From assembly GCA_905221605.1 (NCBI GenBank), contig CAJNDS010002504.1, positions 206,001-270,000 of the forward strand: a stretch of 64,000 bases of DNA, read 5' to 3'. The stretch comes from Symbiodinium natans. Its lineage: Eukaryota > Sar > Dinophyceae > Suessiales > Symbiodiniaceae. Each line of letters starts with the position of its first letter. Position 1 is the stretch's first letter. Under the pieces are notes generated by a model. That model saw only the letters and a list, made by a program, of their open reading frames with translations, was not told where the DNA came from and made no database searches. Below are positions 49,645-58,002 of the stretch, piece after piece. The translations under genes and the position numbers were made by a program.

Positions 49645-49657
49645 CTTTGAACAATAA
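49645..49657 (-). repeat. Terminal inverted repeat, right end of nested element
   Basis: CTTTGAACAATAA, exact reverse complement of 43158-43170, adjacent to the LINE endonuclease frame. Confidence 0.88.
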
Positions 49658-50754
49658 AGCTCTATCTTCTCCAGGTATTCGAAGAACGATACTAGAAGGG
49701 GGGTGCATTCTCTGTGAGTGGAGAGCTGTGTGGTGAGTGCTTGCCAGAACTGGTCCCGGCATTGCTGTTCGCGTTGGTTGTGTGGGGCGTAAACCGCCAG
49801 GATGCTGAGCGGAGCTTCGACGGTGTCGATGGTGAACCGAAAAAATCTGCCGTCGATGCAGGTGAGATCTGTGACGGTGGGTGTAAGGTGTGGGGCTGTG
49901 ATGAGGGAGACTCCTGTGAAGGTCTGTGTGGGCTTGCCTTTGCTGTCGTACTCTTCTGTGGCGCTGTGGGTAATGGTGTAGCCTTCGATCATGAATTGAT
50001 CAGGCTGCTTCATGTGCGTCTCTGTGAGCGCCAGCCAGCTAAGGCGATGCTTACGCATGATGTGTATCAAGGTGTGTAGCTTGGCTGCTTCCAGCAGGCC
50101 TGTGGTTTTCCAGAAAACGCCGCGGAGGTGGTGCCGTGGAGGGGTTTGAAGGTCGTGTTTGTATCTGCCCTTCTTGCCGGGTTTGTACAATGTGGGTTTT
50201 GAACCAACGGCGGCGGGTGTCGTGTCGGGCTTGCCACTGCCTTCTGCTTTGTGGAGCTGGTCTGGGTCTGGTATCTGTACGAAGATGGTTGGGGGTGCTG
50301 TTGTTCTGTGGGGTCTTTCGCTTGAGCTTGAAGAGGTTGTGCAAGAACCTTCGGAATCTGTGGCATCTGTGGGTTCTGGTGGTCGCTGCTGCGGATGGTG
50401 CTGTTTGGGTGTGGCGCTGCTGCTTGTCGCTGCGCTGCTGCTGTTGCTGCTGCTGCTGTAGCCGGTGTGAGAGAGCGCGGCCGGTGAGGTCGTATAAAGG
50501 CTTCGGGTGGGGCCGGTCCAGAGAGCCCCTACCCTGAAACGGCTCGGCGGAGGTGGTAGGTGTGAGTGCTGAGCGCCAGCTGCGGTAGTTGCGCCGGCGT
50601 GTGGCTCTGTTGGTGATGCGAAGTTGTGCTCTGCGTTGTCTTGCGTCTCTGCTGCGGAGACTGCGCTTGTGCTGTGAGCGAGTGAGAGGCTTCTGGTGGA
50701 GCTGTGGCGGTAGTGTGTGTTCGTGGGTGGGGTGGTTGGTGGCTTGCACCGTCG
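49658..50754 (-). pseudogene. LINE N-terminal region and endonuclease domain (truncated by insertion)
   Basis: Encodes the target-nicking part of the LINE protein. A Ser/Thr/Gln/Pro-rich leader of about 200 residues precedes the endonuclease fold, which shows HRLSWLALTETHMK (the metal-binding Glu motif) and LSILAVYAPHNQREQQ. After PLLV the expected GDFN motif is absent; the sequence reads SFFEYLEKIE up to the insertion, and the domain resumes across it at LDELAAIPHATGPHF. The open frame runs 5' through the target-site duplication to an ATG in flanking DNA, so the element's own start is unclear. Confidence 0.88.
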
Positions 50755-50767
50755 ACCAATAAGACGT
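50755..50767 (+). repeat. Target-site duplication of the LINE, right copy
   Basis: ACCAATAAGACGT, identical to 40641-40653; the LINE 5' end begins immediately to its left. Confidence 0.9.
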
Positions 50768-50969
50768 AACAACTCCAAACAAGAATCAGTCGCTTGTCTA
50801 ACGCAGTTTCTTCACAGAAAGACATTGCTTTCAATGTGCAATTCTTTCAAAATACTCGGGTTTTCTTTCAAATTTCTTTCAAATTGGCTTCAAATTTTCA
50901 TGGAAAAATTTGAAGAAGATCTGATAAAAAAACTCAAAGAAAACCCGAAAAATTTGTATAAACAGCCTA

Positions 50970-51450
50970 ACACTGACACTGACACTACGTGCAGCGAAAG
51001 GGCTTCTCGCCTAAGTATTTGTATTAACAGTACTACAAGTACGAAGATTACTAAGTGCTATGGTGCTAAGTACGCTGATGACACTGACAATACGTGTACT
51101 TGCAGCTGCAGCGAAAGGGCATGCCGCCTAAGTACACTGACGCTACTTGCAGCGAAAGGCCACGCCGCCTAAGTCACAGATGCTACTTGCAGCGAAAGGG
51201 CACGCCGCCAAAGTACACTACACTGACACTACTTGCAGCGAAAGGGCTTGCTGCCTAAGTGCTGAGTACGCTGACACTGACACACTGACTAGCAGTGAAA
51301 GGGCACGCTTAGGGTTTGGGGATTGGGGTTTACCCTGGGCCCTGACATTTAGGGCTTAGGGTTTTTGGGGTTTAGGTTTTAGGGTTTAGTGCTTCGTGCA
51401 CCGGCACTACTTGCAGCGAAAAGGCATGCCGCCTAAGCCTAAGTACACTC
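50970..51450 (+). repeat. Tandem repeat with ACTTGCAGCGAAAGGGC core
   Basis: About eight diverged copies of a 40-60-bp unit containing GACACTACTTGCAGCGAAAGG and GCCTAAGTACACTGACAC. They are interrupted by a TTTAGGG-like patch (51303-51390). Confidence 0.85.
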
Positions 51451-51887
51451 ACACTACACTACGAGCGCCGGACGAGTAGGGAGGCCGACACGCAGGAACA
51501 CCGTATCTTGCGCGCGCTCCCACGGAATGATCGCAGGCTCGCAGGCCTTGGAGTGATCACCTCTGGGGACAAAGTGAGGCATAGCATCATGGAAAAGTCG
51601 CCGCACCAAAATCATTTTGATGGCACTCCGCGCAGTGTCCACAGCACTCAGCATACTCCGAACACGAGCAACGGGATCGAAGGAAAGAACCGCGTGTACA
51701 TCAGGAAGGAAGGGGCAGCGCGGTCTTCACGGACTGCCTCTTCGAAGGCCACTCCCTAAAGAAACAACAACAGAACACGAAGACACAATAGTCCAACCAA
51801 CCCGCCAGCTCGTCTCGCAATGGCAGGATGGCTAAAGTCAAGACTGCTCGTCGAGACCCCAATATCTCGACAAGATCTCCAAGAAAA

Positions 51888-52002
<115 letters not shown>

Positions 52003-52659
52003 TGAAAGGCTCTGTACAATGGCTTGACAGCCTGTGAAACAAGAAGGTGGGATCTAGCCGCACGTGAAAGATCAATCAGTGCGCAGCTAGCCAGCTTACT
52101 GGAAAGCAAATTCCCGACTAGGGAAGCAGTGCCCAAGTACATAATTTTGTCAAGTTCAAACTCTTAATCACGGGCCACGCTGTGCCACAGATGTGATGTG
52201 CCTTGCTCATCTTCCACCCAGACCCGCGCGCGAGTCCACGTTTTCTGGATTGTAGAAACTTGCGACTGAAGTGCGCTGGGACATGATTGATGGCTATGCA
52301 TGCCTCATGTGCCAGGATTGTCCCTCCAAAGGCCCAGTTGCAACATTTCATTTGCAGGCCAATGGCTCGTATTCTTGCTTTTAGAACTCCCCCAAACCCA
52401 AACTTGTTCAACGTTCGCCCAAACTGTCACTGCTCAGCTTCTGAAGAACAAAACACAAACGAACGAACGAGACGTGACGAAACGAAAGTGAAGTCACTCT
52501 CGTCCACAAAACTAACAAGTGCAGACTCACAGCATCAAACTTCCAACTTGCATATGCCAGACAGCATCAGACAAAGAAACATGGATTTTCACAGACAGTT
52601 TGAATCGCTCCTAGAAAATGATAACTGATAGAGCCTTACATACTAAAGGGGCGTGGACA

Positions 52660-53011
52660 ATATTATTGAAACCTGCCCCAGACAAATACAATAAACAATG
52701 GTTCATTCAACGACAGGTTTAGTACCGAACGAAGCTCACAAAGATGAGAAATCGGTTGAAGTTAAGGCAAACTCCGTTCTGAAAGAAAAATACCTAAGAA
52801 AGTATCCGAAATAGAGGAAGGTGATAAAGTGAAAATATTCACTAAAAGTGGTGGAAACTACACATCACGCAAAGAGTCTCGTTCTCAGTGGTCTGATAGA
52901 GTTTATGAAGTCAAAGAAGTTGGTAGAGATATGAACCTAAATAAATATTATATTGTAGAAGGAAAGGGCAAACGATATAACAAACACGACTTGTTAATGG
53001 TAGATGAGTAA
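52660..53011 (+). pseudogene. Integrase, end of catalytic core and C-terminal domain (frameshifted)
   Basis: Retroviral-type (DDE) integrase that would insert element DNA. The end of the core domain is recognisable from HSTTGLVPNEAHKDE, matching the YNxxxHSTTGxxPxEA signature of LTR-retroelement and Polinton integrases. A SH3-like C-terminal domain follows: VKIFTKSGG, SQWSDRVYEVKEV, YYIVEGKGKRYNKHDLL, stop at 53011. Single-base losses near 52690 and near 52813 shift the frame. The DDE residues would lie upstream and are not present, so this is a 5'-truncated relic. The extremely AT-rich codon use contrasts with both flanks. Confidence 0.72.
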
Positions 53012-53058
53012 GCCTTAGAAAAACTACTTAAAGGGAAAATGCCTTAATATATTAGAGC

Positions 53059-53412
53059 ATGGAAACATTTAACTTTAATTTTGAGTGTAAGTATTGTATC
53101 AGTTACAGAAGTAGAAGAAAGGAAATATTCAATGAACTGTTTGATGAACATATTACTAATAACATTTTACCATATATATCTTGTGCATTTTGTAATGATA
53201 CGCATGAGTATGAGAAAGAATATAAAGAAAAATACGATGATACAAACAAACTAATACTACCCAATTATAGAAAAATAGAACATAGACAAATACATTGTAT
53301 ATTAAATCACTTTGATAATGGGCACAAGAAACTAACAAATTTAAAAGATAAGAAGAACTATTTGAAAGACATTGTAGATAAATCAAAAACTGAATTAAAA
53401 CCATTATATTAA
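53059..53412 (+). CDS. Small AT-rich ORF downstream of the integrase relic (117 aa)
   Basis: No family recognised. Starts METFNFNFECKYCISY, with two CxxC pairs (CKYC and CAFC), an H near DTHEYEK and a HCILNHF segment, so a zinc-binding fold is possible. The rest is Lys/Glu/Tyr-rich (KDKKNYLKDIVDKSK). It begins 47 bases after the integrase stop and ends 7 bases before the next ORF, suggesting one compact unit. Composition is viral-like. Intactness while the integrase is broken may be chance given the short length. Confidence 0.5.
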   Translation: METFNFNFECKYCISYRSRRKEIFNELFDEHITNNILPYISCAFCNDTHEYEKEYKEKYDDTNKLILPNYRKIEHRQIHCILNHFDNGHKKLTNLKDKKNYLKDIVDKSKTELKPLY

Positions 53413-53419
53413 AAAGTTC

Positions 53420-53671
53420 TTGAATGAGCCAAGAAACATTAAAATGATTGGTGAATACAGAATGTTCTGGCTGTTGGATTATAACATCTTCTATCTTTAT
53501 GACGAATGGGAATTTGAAGGTGAGACGTATAAACAAAGAAATAAGTATGAAGAACCTATATATAGAATTATGGTAGCAATTTTGTTCCTTTATTTTCAGA
53601 AACAAGTAGGTCTTTACAGAAAATGTTTTGATTTAAGATCTATATATGAAGAAGCAGATGACTGGATATAA
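53420..53671 (+). CDS. Small AT-rich ORF (83 aa)
   Basis: Unrecognised. Aromatic-rich protein (MFWLLDYNIFYLYDEWEF) with a hydrophobic stretch MVAILFLYF that could be a membrane or buried helix. It sits 7 bases after the preceding ORF, on the same strand, with the same AT-rich codon use. The two ORFs could also be one gene split by a frameshift, since the spacing is tiny. Confidence 0.42.
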   Translation: MNEPRNIKMIGEYRMFWLLDYNIFYLYDEWEFEGETYKQRNKYEEPIYRIMVAILFLYFQKQVGLYRKCFDLRSIYEEADDWI

Positions 53672-53713
53672 AAATGACTAAGCAACCATAATATTATTCA
53701 CGATATAATATTA

Positions 53714-53923
53714 TTGTTGAAAACCATCAAAAGCGCCAACAACAATCATAAACATCGGAATAGTCGGTTAAACTTAGGCAAAGTGCATTTTGGTAGACAG
53801 CTAGAAAAACTGATGGTATTTAAAGAAATCCTAACGAAAATTGGGAAAATCTTGGTAAAACGTGTGTTCAAGGGGAGAAACTTGCGAAAAGTGAACAAAC
53901 ATTTAAGTAAATTATTGGGTTAA
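53714..53923 (+). CDS. Small basic AT-rich ORF (69 aa)
   Basis: Unrecognised. Strongly basic (KVHFGRQLEKL, GKILVKRVFKGRNLRKVNK), as expected of a small nucleic-acid-binding protein, but short enough to be a chance frame. It follows the other two on the same strand and ends near the decline of AT-rich coding-like sequence. Confidence 0.3.
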   Translation: MLKTIKSANNNHKHRNSRLNLGKVHFGRQLEKLMVFKEILTKIGKILVKRVFKGRNLRKVNKHLSKLLG

Positions 53924-54867
53924 AAATGAAAAACAGATGAGAAACACAAAAACACTTCAAAATAAAAAATGAAAAATACCGGGACCAGGGCTAGTTAACA
54001 ACGAATAAGGGGAACAACAGTAAGAGAAAAACGAATAAGAAACGAAACGACAATAAGAGAAAAATGAATGAGCAACAACAAATGATAAATTTAGGGGTTC
54101 ACGGGGTTTTGGGAGAAAGTGAAGAAGGGTGACAATAGGTTAAAAAAAACGAGTAAGGTCACAAGAAAAACCCCAGTCCACTCCTTACAAGCCTCACTTT
54201 CCCCGGGTGTTCGCCAGGAAGAAACCTTCCCTGCCTTCCTCACGAAAGTCCTCCTTTGTTCCAATTCACAACCATTTGGCGGCGGCATTTCTAGCGCCAT
54301 CCCTGTGCCCCTTCCGCCAACATTCCATGGGGGAAGAGGGGATGGGTGCTTGGTTTTGCCACCTTCAAAGATGCGCAGGCTGTGCCTCTCAAGGATGCAA
54401 CGTTTGCTTATAGGACGCCGTTAGCACTGAGGCTGGCAACTCGACACCTGGGAACGCCTGAACATAAAGCTTTAGGGGCAAGCATCAATGCTTTTCTTTG
54501 TTTTAACAGCATGGAATAGAAAAATCTTCGCCATTTCTCCAACGCTTGCAAGAAAGAGGCGTGGGAATTGGCAGCTACAAAAAAAGCGTAAGTCCGGACC
54601 ATCTTTGGGAATCTTCTGATTCAAACAGGCGGCTGGACACAATTGCAGCGTTGGAACTGCCCAGTCCAGCATTTGCCTTCTTTACAGCAGCCTGACACTA
54701 AAGGTGATGATAGTAAGAGCGTGAACGCAGCAAAGGTTAGGTCTGAATAATTGCCCCATCGCTAAGTATGCCTGCCTCTCCCACCCGTGCAGCATATCAA
54801 CTCTTTGCAACAGTGGAGTGCGCTTAGTACAAGTGCTATGCCTAGCTAGTATGAGCCTTGCCGCCAG

Positions 54868-55045
54868 ATGCCCGCACATGCACAGGCTTGAGGTACCCAG
54901 GCCCGTCCGGGTCAGGCTGTAGGTGCCCGCACATGCACAGGCTCAAGGTGCAAGGCCCTTCCGGGTTAGGCGTGCTTGCAGGTGCCAGCAAATGCACAGG
55001 CTCAAGGTCTTTCCCACGTGCAGCGGATCAACTCTTGCCGGGCGC
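54868..55045 (+). repeat. Three copies of a 59-bp tandem repeat
   Basis: Units start TGCCCGCACATGCACAGGCT at 54868, 54927 and 54986, each followed by AAGG or GAGG and a CCCGTCCGGGT-like word; the third is diverged. Confidence 0.8.
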
Positions 55046-55223
55046 GACCTCTCAGAACTCGTGTGCAACTCAAAAACAAAAAATGAGCCCAAGCAAAACG
55101 CAGAATGCACAGATCTGCATAGCTGGACCCTAGTCCCACAGAATCAACACAGCACATAACTGTCCTGCACAGCTAGCGTAGGGTGCTGACGTAAGATGGG
55201 AACCAGAACTGGCGTACACATAG

Positions 55224-57760
55224 GGCAGAGGTGTGGTTTTTTTTTTTTGGACTGACGCCTCCTTACTACATCAGTAGCACAGTAGGCCGGTCTTGTTGGG
55301 CTCGACGTAAAGGGTGAAACAAAGTCAGCGCACACAATCCACCAGACACACCAAGCAACCACCAAGCAAACAAACACCAAAGAAACAAAGCGAGCAATCG
55401 CGCTGAACTACTAGATACCCCACGGACTCAGTACTCGAAGTCGTCAATGAAGTCCCGGTTCACAAGGAAGCACAGAGCTTGTGGGGGAATCGCAAATTGC
55501 GACATTGCCAGATTCTCAAAACCACCATCATGTAGCCACTGGTGCGACAGCGGTTATTCAAACCGAGGTCATCAGAAGAGGTTCGGATCACGTACTCGTT
55601 GTCAAGGACAGACAACCGACACTCAATGGCGAAAGGATGTTGCAAGTCAGACTCCCTAGGGGGGATGAAAGATGTGCATATGCCCCATGGTGGTCAGCCA
55701 GTGGGGACTTAACAGCAAGAACAATCAAGGCAAGACCGGCCCAGGGCACTCCATGGTGGTCAGCCAGTGGAGTAGCTCCGAGCTCTGGGTGCTCCATTCA
55801 CCTTGGCGTACAAGTGCCCACCCAGAGAGGTGTCCGCGCCCGGCACAGGGGGCATATGCCCCATGGAGGTCAGGCAGTGGGGACTTGACAGCAAGAACAA
55901 TCAAAGCAGGACCGGCCCAGGGCACTCCATAGTGGTCAGCCAGTGGAGTAGCTCCGAGCACAGGGTTCTCCAGTCAACCTGGCGTACAAGTGCCCACCCA
56001 GAGAGGTGCCCGCGCACGGCCAGAGGGGGGGCGAGAGTAGCTGCAGCTACCGATTCCACGGGGAGAGTCCACAGCGAGTTACCAAACCCTTAACGCCACA
56101 GGGTTTATAATGACAACGAGGAACCTCCCAGTCCAGGCATCTCACACAAGGCCACGCAACCTTGGCGCTGGCCTGCGCATCGGCACGCATCAGGTCCCTC
56201 CAAACCCAAACCCGCGAGGTACGTCGGTAAGGAGATGGGAGGGCTCACATCACATTGGTGCCGAAGTGCAAGGATCTCCATGGTATTGCTACTTTGATCC
56301 AATCAGAGCCTTCAGGTAACATCCACGCGGGCGGGGAGCCCACTTGCCCTGCCGCAGGCCAAGCTCAGACGAGGGTGACCCTCTAGAGTCTCAAGAGGGC
56401 CAGGTTGTTCTACAAGTGGGGAATGGCTCCCTGCCAAGTCAGCGGGTGCATAATCTCCACGTAGAAGTGTCCACAGCCAGCGCGCCGAACTGCTAGGTCA
56501 CCCTGTGCACTCAGTACTCGAAATCGTCGAAGAGGCCGGGAGCACACATGTAGCACCGAGTGCGCAGGTGCGTCGCAAAAGGCGACGTTGCCAGATTCAC
56601 AAAACCACCATCATGCAGCCACCGATGCGAATACATTCAGCACCAGCCAAGGCCGTTCACGAGAAGGTTCACAAGTCCGCCATCACAGGTGGGGCATAGT
56701 CGTGCCTTGGCACGGGACGTTGCAGGTGTCAACCTTCTTGATCCGAAGTATAAAGTTGCCCCATGGTGGTCAGCCAGTGGGGACTTAACGGCAAGAACAA
56801 AGGGTAGGACCAGCCCAGAGCACTCCATGGTGGTCAGCCAGTGGAGCCTCTCCGAGCACAAGGCGCAACGTTCTTTTGACTCACAAGAGTCTCGTCCGAC
56901 GGCCAAAGCAGGCTTGACTGCTTCGTTCCAATCAGAGCCATCAGGTAAACCCAAGCAGGCGGGGACCCCACCTGCCCCGCAGGAAGCGGGAGAGTCCTCC
57001 AGTCGAAACTTCGCACTCAAGGCCAAGCAACTATCTCCTTGGCCGGTGAGGGTTGAGGGTTCAATAACCAGAATCAGACCCTCCATGCCCAAACCGACAG
57101 ACGTCGGTGAGGAGATGTGAGGGCTCACATCACGCTTGGCCACCTACCGATGGGGAGGTAGTCATGTATGGCTGCTTTGACGCAAGCAGAGATATACACC
57201 CAAGCAGGCAGGGAACCCCGCAGCAACCCAAGCACAGGCGAGAATGGCTCTCGTGAAGGCCAGGTTGTCCACAGGTGCTCGATGGCACATTGCCAGGGAA
57301 GTGGAAACCTGATCTCCGCGTAGAAGTGTCCACAGCCCAGAAGCAGCATCCCCTAGCTGGTCTCTCCCAATTGGCATGAGTTCACACACGGTCGTAGCAC
57401 ATAGAAGCGGGCAACCTGCCCACCTAGAGGGGGCAGAGGAAAGGAAGATTGGCCGTTTTACCGATGACAAAGCTGGAACATCCAGGCAGGACCGGTCCAG
57501 GGTAGTCCGTGGCAGATGGCCAGTGGAGCAACCACGAAAGAAAGGCCCCCCGTTCCCACAGGCACACCGCGGGGCCGACCCAGAAGGGTGTTCACAGCTG
57601 CAAGCTGTAAGCACACAAAAGACAAGCACGATCCAATCCGTGGCATAGACCACGAGAGGGTTGCCAAACCAAGAGTATCCCGAGGTAGTCTTGCGGCATG
57701 TATCGGTGAGGAGATGTGAGGGCTCACATCACGCTAGGCAGCATGCCATGAAAGGACTCA
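55224..57760 (-). repeat. Diverged ~0.9-kb tandem repeats
   Basis: Landmarks recur in order and spacing. GGAGATGTGAGGGCTCACAT is near 57111 and 57711, with a variant near 56231. GTAGAAGTGTCCACAGCC is near 56462 and 57320. A CAGTACTCGAAGTCGTC-type segment is at 55429 and 56510. TGGTGGTCAGCCAGTGG is repeated at 55687, 55752, 56764 and 56828, with a variant near 55932. Read on the minus strand, the last word gives a recurring LADHHG or HWLTTM peptide. Whether the unit was once coding is uncertain, because stops and shifts differ between copies. Confidence 0.78.
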
Positions 57761-58002
57761 ATGGTGCGTTCGCATGGCGTCAGTAGGAGCCCTCAGATGA
57801 CAGTTTGCTGTCTATTGCCAGGAGCCATCCCAGTCCGGACGCCGGGAGCGATGGCCAGCTGAGGTGGTATGGGAACGCCTCCCTCGGCTGGGCATGACCT
57901 GCATTGGAGGCAGCTCTTGCTCATCAACCCCCCACTCAGGGATGCCGTCCGGAATGGGGATACGCATGTATCTTGTCATTGAGGTTTGGGCCGCGTGCCA
58001 CA

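Larger units (their letters stand above)
43158..49657 (-). mobile_element. 6.5-kb tyrosine-recombinase element with 13-bp inverted ends
   Basis: Inserted into the LINE endonuclease region. Ends are perfect 13-bp inverted repeats. On the minus strand, in order, it carries a coiled-coil/membrane protein (49.6-48.5 kb, broken), an Arg/Ser-rich plus acidic protein with an HGTS segment (47.75-46.45 kb, broken), a tyrosine recombinase (46.25-44.53 kb, frameshifted) and an intact 355-codon ORF (44.38-43.31 kb). No reverse transcriptase/RNase H is visible. That argues against a complete DIRS retroelement and leaves a Crypton-like or deleted DIRS-like element. No clear target duplication was found, as expected for tyrosine-recombinase integration. 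Confidence 0.82.
40654..50754 (-). mobile_element. Non-LTR retrotransposon (LINE), split by a nested element
   Basis: A LINE copy on the minus strand is bounded by a perfect 13-bp target-site duplication (40641-40653 and 50755-50767) and ends in a short A-tail (seven A, read as T from 40654). Its 5' portion (49658-50754) codes an apurinic-type endonuclease and its 3' portion (40705-43157) the reverse transcriptase and C-terminal region. Between them sits a 6.5-kb element (43158-49657). Without that insert the LINE is about 3.6 kb, a plausible full length for one fused ORF. Frameshifts near 41.75 and 41.3 kb and the insertion make it inactive. Confidence 0.93.
52645..54100 (+). mobile_element. 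AT-rich island, remnant of an integrase-bearing element
   Basis: Base composition switches abruptly to AT-rich for about 1.45 kb, with A-rich codons unlike anything else in the window. It holds the end of a retroviral-type integrase followed closely by three small ORFs on the same strand with short spacers. This is the layout of a compact viral or Polinton-type genome rather than of the host. No inverted repeats or duplications could be identified at its edges, so it is likely a truncated copy. Names of the source group are inference. Confidence 0.65.
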
